Below, piece by piece: positions 8,528 through 16,687 of a stretch of DNA of 64,000 nt (position 1 is its first letter; every line of letters starts with the position of its first letter). Below the pieces are notes generated by a model. It was not told where the DNA came from. It saw only the letters and a list, made by a program, of their open reading frames with translations, and did no database searches. Both the position numbers and the translations under genes were made by a program. This stretch comes from Pelagibius sp. Alg239-R121 (lineage in GTDB: Bacteria; Pseudomonadota; Alphaproteobacteria; Kiloniellales; Kiloniellaceae). The stretch is from positions 186,001-250,000 of the forward strand of contig NZ_CAMZOF010000013.1 of the NCBI RefSeq assembly GCF_947331435.1, read 5' to 3'.

Positions 8528-9382
8528 TTAGCTGTTTGGCTTGTCCCCTGCGTTGGGGAAGAACAGCTGCTGACCATTGAATTTAAAATCGGCGATGGCG
8601 GTCTGACCTTCCTTGGAGAGAACCCAATTGATAAAGGTCTTGCTCAGCTCCGCTTTCACGTTGGCACAGATCTTCGGATTAACCTGAATGACGCCGTACT
8701 GATTGAACATGTCGTCGTCACCTTCAACGGCAATGCCGTAACCCGCCTTGTTGCCGAAGGCGATCCAGGTCGCCCGGTCAGTCATGACATATGCGCCCAT
8801 ACCCACGGCGACATTGAGCGTTGCCCCCATGCCGGATCCGGTTTCGCGGTACCAGCCGCCGCTTGCACCGGAGAGGTCGATTCCCGCAGATTCCCAGAGT
8901 GCCAGTTCTTTTTTGTGGGTGCCGCTGTCGTCCCCGCGGGAGGCAAAGGGTGCCCTTGCTCTTTGAATATTGGCGAGCGCCGTTTTTACGTCGTTCGATC
9001 CGGCAACGCCAGCCGGGTCCGATGCCGGGCCGACGATGATGAAATCGTTATACATGACATCTGAGCGTGAGACGCCGTGGCCCGCAGCCACGAACTTCTC
9101 TTCGGCTGATTTGGCATGGACCAGCAGCACATCGCCGTCGCAGTTCTGAGCATTCTTGATGGCTTGTCCGGTACCGACGGCGACGACGCGAACTTCGATC
9201 CCGCTTTTTGCCGTGAACCGGGGCAACAGCGCGTCGTAGAGACCGGAGTTCTGGGTCGAGGTCGTGGACTGCACCACAATGAACTTCTCCTCGGCCGACG
9301 CAGTGTTGAAGGCTGCGCTGCCAAGGGCCGCGCTTCCAATAACGACGCTGGACAGCAAGACCGGGATACTGCGTTTGAACAT
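8528..9382 (-). CDS. tupA: Tungstate ABC transporter substrate-binding protein
   Basis: A 284-residue periplasmic protein. The signal peptide covers about residues 1-30. The mature N-terminus IVVQSTTSTQNSGLYDALLP is the hallmark of TupA tungstate-binding proteins, where the TTST residues line the oxyanion pocket. The DSGTHKKE segment in the middle is also conserved in this family. The ATG at 9382 has AAGGAAG at good spacing. It is the last gene of a tupB-tupC-tupA operon. High-affinity tungstate uptake would supply tungsten-dependent enzymes such as certain formate dehydrogenases or aldehyde oxidoreductases, none of which is in the window. Confidence 0.9.
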   Translation of the reverse strand: MFKRSIPVLLSSVVIGSAALGSAAFNTASAEEKFIVVQSTTSTQNSGLYDALLPRFTAKSGIEVRVVAVGTGQAIKNAQNCDGDVLLVHAKSAEEKFVAAGHGVSRSDVMYNDFIIVGPASDPAGVAGSNDVKTALANIQRARAPFASRGDDSGTHKKELALWESAGIDLSGASGGWYRETGSGMGATLNVAVGMGAYVMTDRATWIAFGNKAGYGIAVEGDDDMFNQYGVIQVNPKICANVKAELSKTFINWVLSKEGQTAIADFKFNGQQLFFPNAGDKPNS

Positions 9383-9408
9383 TGTAACTTCCTTGGGAAT
9401 TGCCTGCA

Positions 9409-10170
9409 TCAGAGAAGAAGGTGGCCATCCAGATAGTCTCTGCCTTCTTGAGACTGTGGAGCATCGAAGAAACGTTGCGCCGGTGTAACCTCCGCGACCT
9501 GACCGTGATTCAGAAACACGATCTCGTCTGCCAGCCGTTGAGCCTGGCCGCGATCATGGGTGACGAGAACGATTTTCGCGCCGTTCTGCGCCGCCATACG
9601 GATCAGGCTTTCAATTGCTGCGGTTGCCTGCGGATCGAGGCTGGCGGTCGGCTCGTCGAGCAACAGGAGTTTTGGCCTCGCCGCCAAAGCCCGGACCAAG
9701 GCGACCCGTTGCTGCTCGCCGCCCGACAGCACGCGCGCAGGCCGGTCGGCCAGGTTTTCCAGCTCACCCATTTCCAGGAGTTTCTCGAGCCGGCGCGGTC
9801 TCTCGATCCGGCTCACGCCGTAGGTCTTAAGGGCATGCTTGAGGTTAGCGCGAACCGAGCGGCGCAGCAAAACCGGCTTTTGAAAGACCAGCGCGACGCT
9901 TTGTGATGGCGTCGTCTCGACACCGTTCCAGCGGACCCGGCCTTCGTCAGGCGCGATCAGCCCGGCCATCAGCCGCAGGGTCAAGCTTTTGCCGGCTCCG
10001 TTGGGGCCCATCAGGACTGTGGTACCGCTGGTGGAGAGCGAAAGAGTCAGGCCATCAACCAAGGCCTTGCCACGGCGTTCAAGGACCACGTCGTGCAACG
10101 CCACCGCGGGCGGTTTCACCCCGGCTTCGATGACCGAGAGATGGCTCGCGCGGGATATAGGTTCAGGCAT
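9409..10170 (-). CDS. tupC: Tungstate ABC transporter ATPase
   Basis: A 253-residue ABC ATPase with Walker A MGPNGAGKS (about residues 53-61), signature LSGGEQQR, Walker B LLLLDEPTASLD and the switch His in VTHDR. Position between TupB and TupA fixes the assignment. Its start overlaps the end of the permease gene by eight bases, which indicates coupled translation. The N-terminal 20 residues before ALHDVVLERRG are poorly conserved, so a shorter start is possible. Confidence 0.9.
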   Translation of the reverse strand: MPEPISRASHLSVIEAGVKPPAVALHDVVLERRGKALVDGLTLSLSTSGTTVLMGPNGAGKSLTLRLMAGLIAPDEGRVRWNGVETTPSQSVALVFQKPVLLRRSVRANLKHALKTYGVSRIERPRRLEKLLEMGELENLADRPARVLSGGEQQRVALVRALAARPKLLLLDEPTASLDPQATAAIESLIRMAAQNGAKIVLVTHDRGQAQRLADEIVFLNHGQVAEVTPAQRFFDAPQSQEGRDYLDGHLLL

Positions 10171-10870
10171 AGGCCAGCCGCTCCGCAGACTTGCGCAATC
10201 CCATCAAACCAGCGTTCACCAGGATTGAGAGGCCGACCAGAATGATACCCAACCCCAGCGCCAGCGCCAGCGCGCCCTTGGAGGTTTCCAGGGCAATCGC
10301 GGTAGTCATGACCCGGGTGACGTGGTTGATGTTGCCGCCGACAATCATGACCGCGCCTACCTCCGCCAGCGCCCGGCCAAGCCCGGCGAGCGCCGCCGTC
10401 AGCAGGGAATAACGGGCGTCCCAAAGAAGGGTTGCGATCATGCCAACGCGGTTTGCACCCATGGAGCGCAGCAACTCGTCGTATTCGCCGTGAAGATCGT
10501 CGATTACCTGCCGGGTAAGAGATGCGATGATCGGAGTCACCAGAATGGCTTGTGCGATGATCATGGCGGTTGGCGTGTACAGCAGCTGCAGCACACCCAG
10601 CGGCCCGGCCGCGGAAAGCATCAAATAAACCGCCAAGCCTACCACGACGGGGGGAAGGCCCATCAGGGCGCTGACCAGCACCACCAGGATGTGCCTGCCT
10701 GGAAAACGCCCGACCGCGAGGACGGCACCCAGGGGGAGGCCGATGACGCAGGCGATCAGAACGGCGCTGAAGGTTACGCGCATGGAGAGGCCGATAATCT
10801 CCATCAAGCCTGCGTCCAGCCCCGCAATTAACGCGAAGGCCTCGCCAAAAGCTGCCCCAAAATCCTGCAC
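10163..10870 (-). CDS. tupB: Tungstate ABC transporter permease
   Basis: About 235 residues with five or six membrane helices. GLPPVVVGLAVYLMLS and the cytoplasmic EAA-type loop (DELLRSMGANRVGMI) are those of TupB/ModB-like permeases. The GTG at 10870 is preceded by CAGGGAG and is preferred; a TTG at 10885 would add five residues. It is the first gene of the tungstate operon and overlaps tupC. Its promoter must lie in the roughly 600-bp region to the right. Confidence 0.9.
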   Translation of the reverse strand: MQDFGAAFGEAFALIAGLDAGLMEIIGLSMRVTFSAVLIACVIGLPLGAVLAVGRFPGRHILVVLVSALMGLPPVVVGLAVYLMLSAAGPLGVLQLLYTPTAMIIAQAILVTPIIASLTRQVIDDLHGEYDELLRSMGANRVGMIATLLWDARYSLLTAALAGLGRALAEVGAVMIVGGNINHVTRVMTTAIALETSKGALALALGLGIILVGLSILVNAGLMGLRKSAERLAYA

Positions 10871-11466
10871 GTATGCTCCCTGCAATCCTGGCGTAGGGCT
10901 CTACCGTTTCTGAACCCTTGTGGTTGGTTTTTGATTTTCGGGAAAAAACGGAAAAAAACAACAAAAAACGACAGTAAATGCAGTTTGAGGTTACGAGGGC
11001 AGATCAGATCTGGCTGGAATCCGATCGTCGGCTAGACCCAAAAGGCCCACCACTTCTCCTTGGTCAGATAAAGAGCGGTCGCCAGAATGCCCACAATGAC
11101 CGGAATATGGATGACAAAATCGCCATAGATGAGAACGATCGCGAGTCCGAGGCCAAAGCCGATGCAAAAGCGGTCAGCGCTCTGAAAAGTTTTGCAAGCC
11201 TGCCATCTCCACGAGTACGGGACTTTTGTCGATTTTGCCTAAGCAGGTTCAATGGTTGCAGGTTTTCTCCACCCAATCCACACCCACTCAACGCATGTGT
11301 GATTGGCTGACGAAAGATACCAGTGACGCCATCCGGCTTTTAGGAGATGGATTCCGGAGCCAAGATACCTCTTAAGCCAGGGGCACGATCAGCCAGCAGC
11401 AAGAGCGATCAAGCAGAGAAGGCAAGCAAGCCCTTATTCTCACTGTTGGCTTTAAGGGAAACATAG
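10871..11466. other. Long intergenic region between tupB and AraC gene
   Basis: Nearly 600 bp. It begins with an A-rich run (10935-10980) suited to a tupB promoter, contains the orphan hydrophobic frame described separately (11032-11238), and ends with the AraC gene's promoter. No RNA gene was recognised. Confidence 0.5.
11032..11238 (-). pseudogene. Orphan membrane-protein fragment without a start codon
   Basis: This leftward frame is open for 68 codons and ends in TAG, but has no ATG, GTG or TTG early enough to serve as a start. Its last 45 residues are clearly protein-like: two hydrophobic segments (GFGLGLAIVLIYGD and PVIVGILATALYL) followed by TKEKWWAFWV. Codon choice there looks natural. 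It could be the decayed end of a small membrane protein, or an intact gene whose 5' part is shifted by an indel. I do not recognise the family. Confidence 0.35.
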
Positions 11467-12297
11467 ATGAGCATTCTGGAGAAGGTGGTCTGGTACGTGG
11501 AGTGGCGCAGACGCGAGGCGTTCGATCTCGAGGATGTCGCGCAGGCTTGCGGTGTCTCCCGTTTTCACCTCTCGCGCGTCTTCCAAAGTGTCTCTGGCCG
11601 CTCGGTCATGGCTTATGCACGGGCGCGCCGGCTTAGTGAAGCGGCCCGGCTGCTGGTCGGCGGCGCGGACGATATCCTGAGCGTCGCTCTGGATGCAGGT
11701 TACGGATCCCACGAAGCCTTCACGCGGGCTTTTCGCGAACTCTTCGGCATCACGCCCGAAGCGCTCCGCGCGGCACGCAGCCTCGAAAACCTTCAGCTTG
11801 TGGAGCCAATTGCCATGGACGCTTCGTTACTGACCGATCTCCAACCGCCACGCATCGTCGACCGGGAGGCCTTTAGAATCGCGGGCCTGTCGGAGCGCTA
11901 CAGTTTTGAGACCAATCACAGCATTCCGGACCTCTGGCGTCGTTTTGCGCCCCACTTCGAGCAGATTCCAAATCAAATCGGCAAAACCAGCTACGGCATC
12001 TGTTTTAATGGCGATGCAGAGGGGAACTTTGATTATATGGCGGGTGTGGAGGTCGGCAGTGCGGAGGACGAAAATGACGGCCTCGCGCGGATAACGGTGC
12101 CGGCGCAACGCTATGCGGTTTTCATCCACAGCGGACACATCTCCGACATCCGCAAAACGGTATATAGCATCTGGAACAAATGGCTGCCCGAAGCTGAAGT
12201 CAGTCACGCGGGCGGGCCGGACTTCGAGCTTTATGACGAGCGTTTCGACGGCACGACGGGCAGGGGCGAGGTCGAGATTTGGGTGCCGGTGCGTTAA
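11467..12297 (+). CDS. AraC family regulator with GyrI-like effector domain
   Basis: A 276-residue Rob/SoxS-type regulator. Two helix-turn-helix motifs fill residues 1-105 (DVAQACGVSRFHLSRVFQ, then DILSVALDAGYGSHEAFTRAFRELFGITP). A linker leads to a C-terminal GyrI-like/effector-binding domain (about 120-276) with RFAPHFEQIP and the closing ELYDERFDG motif, as in Rob and BmrR ligand domains. Such proteins sense amphipathic or toxic small molecules and control efflux or stress genes. No target is obvious; the neighbouring LysE-type exporter on the opposite strand is one possibility. Confidence 0.88.
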   Translation: MSILEKVVWYVEWRRREAFDLEDVAQACGVSRFHLSRVFQSVSGRSVMAYARARRLSEAARLLVGGADDILSVALDAGYGSHEAFTRAFRELFGITPEALRAARSLENLQLVEPIAMDASLLTDLQPPRIVDREAFRIAGLSERYSFETNHSIPDLWRRFAPHFEQIPNQIGKTSYGICFNGDAEGNFDYMAGVEVGSAEDENDGLARITVPAQRYAVFIHSGHISDIRKTVYSIWNKWLPEAEVSHAGGPDFELYDERFDGTTGRGEVEIWVPVR

Positions 12298-12401
12298 AGG
12301 TGACGCTCAGGGTCTAATTGACAGCCCCAGGCATACGTTTTTCATACAAGCCCGCGATCTGATCTAGGTTAAGGACTCATATTCCTTCATGGCCTTGATC
12401 T

Positions 12402-12483
12402 TATTTTGGGAGATTTTAGGTAGGAGAGGTCTCGAAAGCAGGCCCGGTGAGAGGGGGCGACGCTCCTAAAACCTCCCTAAATA
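12402..12483. repeat. MITE-like element: 20-bp terminal inverted repeats bounded by TA
   Basis: The left arm 12402-12421 reads TATTTTGGGAGATTTTAGGT. The reverse complement of the right arm 12464-12483 reads TATTTAGGGAGGTTTTAGGA. They match at 17 of the 20 positions, and at all but two of the first 19. Each arm starts with TA, the duplicated target of Tc1/mariner-IS630 elements. About 40 bp separate the arms, and no frame fits inside. It may equally be a strong RNA hairpin after the AraC gene; copies elsewhere in the genome would decide. Confidence 0.45.
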
Positions 12484-12569
12484 CGACCCGCTCGGGCAAC
12501 AAGATTATGAGTTCCGGGAACCACGTTCTGGAGCAGCGTCGTTAAGTGCCGCCACTTCATTTCTGCATC

Positions 12570-13160
12570 TTACTTTGGGGCTAGTGCCGCTAGAGCGACA
12601 ACGGCCAGCATGGACACCGCCATGGCCAAATTGATGCGAAACTGGACGCGTGCCGGGAGATCGAGGCGATGGAGCCAGACACCGGCCCCAAGCCAGAGGA
12701 AATGGATCGGGATCCAGATCCCGTTGATCACGACGAGCTTGATCAAGGTCTCGCTCGCCAGGCTCTCCGGCCAAAAAGCAAATCCGGTAAAGAGGGTTGT
12801 ATTGACCGCATAGGCTTTCGGGTTGATGGCCTGCAAGGTGATGCCGCCCCAGACCCCAGGCGGCTTCGCGGTTTCAATGAAGGCTACTTTTGTTCCTGAC
12901 AACGCAATGCGCGCTGCGAGAAAAACCAGGTAGCAGGCCGAAGCAATCAGCAGAAGAAACCGCACTTCGGATGTAGCCAGAAGGATTGCCGCGAGCCCCG
13001 ATATCACCGCCAGGGCAACGAGATTCGTGCCGATAAATAACCCGACAATATAGCGGGCCCCTGATCGGAACCCGAACGCGGATCCGACGCCCGCCGCTGA
13101 AAGGACACCTGGCCCCGGCGTGATGAGGAGGAAGAATACGGCAGCGGCAAATGTGAGCAT
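12570..13160 (-). CDS. LysE/RhtB family exporter
   Basis: A 196-residue inner-membrane protein with about six hydrophobic helices. The N-terminal FFLLITPGPGVLSAAGVGSAFG is the family hallmark (the PGP loop in helix 1), and LQAINPKAYAV matches the conserved NPK motif of helix 4. The family exports amino acids or related small solutes such as homoserine, threonine or lysine. The ATG at 13160 lies inside the usual family N-terminus, so a few residues could be missing. It stands alone on this strand. Confidence 0.85.
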   Translation of the reverse strand: MLTFAAAVFFLLITPGPGVLSAAGVGSAFGFRSGARYIVGLFIGTNLVALAVISGLAAILLATSEVRFLLLIASACYLVFLAARIALSGTKVAFIETAKPPGVWGGITLQAINPKAYAVNTTLFTGFAFWPESLASETLIKLVVINGIWIPIHFLWLGAGVWLHRLDLPARVQFRINLAMAVSMLAVVALAALAPK

Positions 13161-13360
13161 GCGTCGCTGATAACGGAATTCAATTCAGCTGTCGAGAGTG
13201 TCGACCCGAAACAGCTATTCCTGGAGGTAGCCAGTCCCGTTTCTGCTCATAAAGTCGGCGCGTAGGCCTCTGGGAACTGGCGCGACGCATAAGCAGCAAG
13301 CTCAGGCAGTTTATCCACTGTAGGATTGGGCCTGAGTGCAACAGGTGGTATCAAGGTGCC

Positions 13361-13924
13361 ATGCGTAATCACTGCCTCATCATCATCGATATGTTGCATG
13401 ACTTCCTGGATCAATGGGAAGCGGATCGCCGCGACAGGCTGATAGAGAGTACAAATAGGCTCATTGAGGCGTTCCGTGTTTTTGCTCTTCCCGTCCTTTG
13501 GGTTCGCCAAGAGTTCGAGCCTGATCTCAGCGACGCCTTTCTTGACATGCGTGATAAGCAAATATCGATCACCATCAAAGGGACGCGAGGGTCGCAAATA
13601 CACAGCGATCTTGCTTTTGAGTCAGGAGATATGACGGTCATCAAGAAACGATACAGCGCTTTCTTTCAAACTGAGTTGGATGAGGTGTTAAAGGATCTTG
13701 GGGTGACAGCGCCCGTGCTCGCCGGTGTGAATACGCACGCTTGCATAAGGATGGCTGCGATTGATGCCTATCAACGTGACATGCGCGTCGTCTTGGCCGC
13801 TGACTGCATAGGCTCATACGACAACGAACATGCGCAAGTGTCACTGAAGTATATGGATGGCAAAATCGCCTCGGTCACGACAAGCGACCAGATCATCGCA
13901 AAGCTCAATCGCACCTCAGCTTGA
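13361..13924 (+). CDS. Isochorismatase-family cysteine hydrolase
   Basis: A 187-residue single-domain hydrolase. The catalytic triad is seen as Asp10 (LIIIDMLHDF), Lys in VIKKRYSAFF (about 94) and Cys in NTHACIRMAA (about 130). Members cleave isochorismate, nicotinamide, biuret or N-carbamoyl compounds; the substrate is not predictable. Codon use here is less GC-rich than in neighbouring genes and the surroundings include a MITE-like element, so acquisition is possible. AAGGTG lies just before the ATG. The gene is flanked by 200-bp intergenic regions and looks monocistronic. Confidence 0.8.
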   Translation: MRNHCLIIIDMLHDFLDQWEADRRDRLIESTNRLIEAFRVFALPVLWVRQEFEPDLSDAFLDMRDKQISITIKGTRGSQIHSDLAFESGDMTVIKKRYSAFFQTELDEVLKDLGVTAPVLAGVNTHACIRMAAIDAYQRDMRVVLAADCIGSYDNEHAQVSLKYMDGKIASVTTSDQIIAKLNRTSA

Positions 13925-14134
13925 TCGCCGTGTTACCTTGTGGCTTGGACTGCATTTCGGCCATCCGAGCGGTGCCCATACGCTGGCCGTTCTATATTTT
14001 ATCCCTGGTCCGCCGCGAATTCTTATAATGCTGCATGGCGCAACCATTATTCCTCTCCGCTGCAATTGACGTTAGTTAGCGACCGCCGGCAGTCGTAACC
14101 AATGAGCGTGGTTTCGCACCCAGAAAATTTCTGA
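13925..14134. other. Intergenic region, nothing recognised
   Basis: About 210 bp between the convergent isochorismatase-like and sulfatase genes. No long frame, clear terminator or repeat was seen. Confidence 0.4.
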
Positions 14135-15589
14135 TCAAATGGGGGCTATGACATTTGATATTCGAGTTCCATCGTCCCCGGTTTTAATCATGGTGGTCCG
14201 TAGCCCGGTCTTCATGCATTCCAACTCATGAGCAAACTCATTCAGAAAAGCCAGGTTGTGCATCTCGTGGGGATCATTGTCCAAATTGTACAATTCAAGA
14301 AATCCGTCTTCTTGCACGACAAGTTTCCAGTCCTTTTCGTAGTAGGCACGCTGAAGGACCGGTTCATGTAATCCATAGTGTTGAGCCATCAGCCCGGTTC
14401 GCCATGCACCGTTTGGATTGTCAAACAATGGAACGAGGCTTTGCCCGTGCATTTCGGGATGCGTCAAAATCTCGCTCACTTCGAGGACGGTAGGCACAAT
14501 ATCCATGTTGCTCACCAGATGTCCGACGGTCGTGCCAGCCGGGATGCCAGGCCCACGCAGTAACAATGGAATGCGCATCGTCTCTTCAACCATCAGACCA
14601 CCTTTATTGGCGATGCCTCCATTTGACGCAACGGCATCCCCATGGTCAGCGCAGAAGATCACAAAGGTATTTTCTGCAAACCCCATATGGTCGAGGGCGT
14701 CCAGGAGGTTACTCAGGCCTGCTTCAACCTGGGCTACATGTTCAAGCGACCTCACTGCCATCAGGTTCCATTCGGAGGCGTCAAAATTCAGGGTCTTGCG
14801 CCAATAATCACGATACGCCCTATGATGTGGCGGCCGCTGATGGAGTTCGAAATCGAAGTTTGGCCCTAAGTCGATTCCCATTGCTTCCACAGACCCAAAA
14901 AAGGGGCGGGATACAAGATAGGGTGGGTGCGGCCCCCAAGGATCAACTCTCATGAAGAATGGTTCGTCGCCGACTGTGTTGAGCCAATCCGTAGCAAGAT
15001 GCGATAAGAAAAACGTTTCGTGGCTCTTGGCCGGCCCGTCAAGCAGAGCGGTTCCGGACTCATAGTCAAACCACTTATATGCCTCAGTCAAATTTATCCG
15101 CGTGCCTTTTTGAAGCCCTGACTCTCCCGGCAATTCGACCTCGGCGACGGGTGGCGAGCAACAGATTTGTCTGAGATAATCTCGATATTCGGCTGTCCCG
15201 TATGGATATCCGTACCCTGGAAGTGAAAATCCCTCGAAGCCATAGTCATGGGCAGATCGGTTATTGTCGAGGTGCCATTTCCCGAACCAGGCGCAGCGGT
15301 AGCCCCGCTGTCGCAATGGCTGATGCAGAAGCCATTCGGCTTCGTTGATACTTGCCCGACCACCAAATCTGCCATCGTTTTCCGTTAAGCCATGGGCATG
15401 CGGGTAGACCCCTGTGAGCATGGAGGCCCGGGCTGGGCTGCAAACTGGAAGAACTGTATGAGCACGGCTGAAGCACATTCCCTCGCGGGCCAGACGGGAT
15501 TGAAGCTTGAACGCCGTTGCCAAGGTCGGGCGGTTTCCATATGCCAAATGGTCGGCCACAATCCAAACGATATTGGGCTGATTTGCCAT
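14135..15589 (-). CDS. Type I sulfatase (formylglycine-dependent)
   Basis: A 484-residue alkaline-phosphatase-superfamily sulfatase. Cys50 in VCSPARASMLTG is the CxPxR site converted to formylglycine by a maturase. Metal ligands are suggested by VADH (about 11-14) and FCADHGD near residue 315, and WFGKWHL is a conserved substrate-site motif. There is no signal peptide, so a cytoplasmic enzyme acting on imported sulfate esters or phosphonate-like substrates is expected. The ATG at 15589 has AGGAGG upstream; the longer frame to 15649 has none. A formylglycine-generating enzyme is not in the window. Codon use is slightly AT-richer than in the xyl genes. Confidence 0.88.
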   Translation of the reverse strand: MANQPNIVWIVADHLAYGNRPTLATAFKLQSRLAREGMCFSRAHTVLPVCSPARASMLTGVYPHAHGLTENDGRFGGRASINEAEWLLHQPLRQRGYRCAWFGKWHLDNNRSAHDYGFEGFSLPGYGYPYGTAEYRDYLRQICCSPPVAEVELPGESGLQKGTRINLTEAYKWFDYESGTALLDGPAKSHETFFLSHLATDWLNTVGDEPFFMRVDPWGPHPPYLVSRPFFGSVEAMGIDLGPNFDFELHQRPPHHRAYRDYWRKTLNFDASEWNLMAVRSLEHVAQVEAGLSNLLDALDHMGFAENTFVIFCADHGDAVASNGGIANKGGLMVEETMRIPLLLRGPGIPAGTTVGHLVSNMDIVPTVLEVSEILTHPEMHGQSLVPLFDNPNGAWRTGLMAQHYGLHEPVLQRAYYEKDWKLVVQEDGFLELYNLDNDPHEMHNLAFLNEFAHELECMKTGLRTTMIKTGDDGTRISNVIAPI

Positions 15590-15877
15590 GAGACCTCCTA
15601 CTTCAGCACCCGCAATCCGGAGAGTGTATCGGAACCGGCCTGAAAACAATCTTCAGAAAATGGCCTGGTTTTCCGTTATTGGCGGGTGGCTGTCAGAACG
15701 GTGTCCATTCGCAATGACAGCATTTGGCGGCGGTATCAACTGCTGGCGCCGAGCCGAGCAACGTGAACGCACAATCTGAACGTACTGTCGATCTTGACAG
15801 CAGTTACGGCTAATTTCCCTGAGGCGCCCGCTAGCCAATCTGAAACTCTAGGATGAGCGCGAGCGCCTCTTTCCTAC
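15590..15877. other. Intergenic region between sulfatase and xylG
   Basis: About 290 bp containing the sulfatase promoter and the end of the xyl operon. No gene or firm terminator was recognised. Confidence 0.4.
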
Positions 15878-16684
15878 TCAACTAGCATCCCCATCCAACG
15901 CGCCCGGACCCGGCGTGGCACCCGGCGGGCATTTGCCCAGGATGATCATGCCCAGCACCTCGTCTTTGGTGACGTCCTCGGTGCGTGCCGAGCCCACGAG
16001 TTGGCCGTTCTTCATGACGCTGACCCGGTCGGCCAGGTCGAAGACATCGTGGATGTCATGGGAGATCAGGAAGATGCCGATGCCTTCGGATTTGAGCTGT
16101 TTGATCAGCTCGCCGACCTGGGCGGTTTCCTGCGGGCCGAGCGCGGCGGTGGGCTCGTCCATGATCAGGACCCGGGCGTCAAAGTAGATGGCGCGGGCGA
16201 TGGCGACCGATTGGCGTTGGCCACCAGAGAGCGCTTTGACGGGGGCGGAGAACTTTTGAAAGTTCGGGTTCAGCCGTCCCATGATCTTGCGGGTCTCGGC
16301 CTCCATACGGTCATCGTCGAGAAATCCGCTGCCCGAGACCAATTCCCGGCCCAGAAAAATATTTGAGGCCGCGTCCAGATTATCTGCCAGCGCCAGGGTC
16401 TGATAGATCGTCTCGATGTTGTGGTGCCGGGCGTCGCGCGGGTTCTCGATCGTGACCTCCTGGCCGTTGATGCGAATGCTGCCGCTGTCCCGCCGGTAAG
16501 CACCCGAGAGAGTCTTGATAAGGGTCGATTTGCCGGCGCCGTTGTGGCCGAGCAGACCCACGACCTCGCCGGGGTAAAGGTCAACATCGACCCCGTCGAC
16601 GGCTTTGACGCCGCCGAATGCGATGTGAATGTCCTGCAGTTCAACGAGAGGGGTTTGTCCGGCGTGTGAAGCTTGCGTGCTCAT
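15878..16684 (-). CDS. xylG: Xylose-type sugar ABC transporter ATPase, single domain
   Basis: A 268-residue ABC ATPase: Walker [10 protein letters not shown] (about 48-56), signature LSGGQRQ, Walker [13 protein letters not shown]. Sugar ABC ATPases of the RbsA/XylG family usually carry two such domains in about 500 residues. This one has a single domain, a form common in alphaproteobacterial sugar importers. It lies 3 bp after the permease gene, as the last gene of a xylF-xylH-xylG operon. The C-terminal tail ([17 protein letters not shown]) is low in complexity. Confidence 0.85.
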   Translation of the reverse strand: MSTQASHAGQTPLVELQDIHIAFGGVKAVDGVDVDLYPGEVVGLLGHNGAGKSTLIKTLSGAYRRDSGSIRINGQEVTIENPRDARHHNIETIYQTLALADNLDAASNIFLGRELVSGSGFLDDDRMEAETRKIMGRLNPNFQKFSAPVKALSGGQRQSVAIARAIYFDARVLIMDEPTAALGPQETAQVGELIKQLKSEGIGIFLISHDIHDVFDLADRVSVMKNGQLVGSARTEDVTKDEVLGMIILGKCPPGATPGPGALDGDAS

Positions 16685-16687
16685 GGC

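Noticed and set aside
10116-10964. 282-codon leftward frame over tupB
   Set aside because: It is out of frame with the well-supported TupB permease and is Arg/Gly-rich, the usual shadow of GC-rich coding DNA.
13247-13603. Leftward 118-codon frame overlapping the isochorismatase gene
   Set aside because: Most of it is the reverse strand of a gene with a clear catalytic triad; its last 37 codons look somewhat protein-like but carry no recognised motif.
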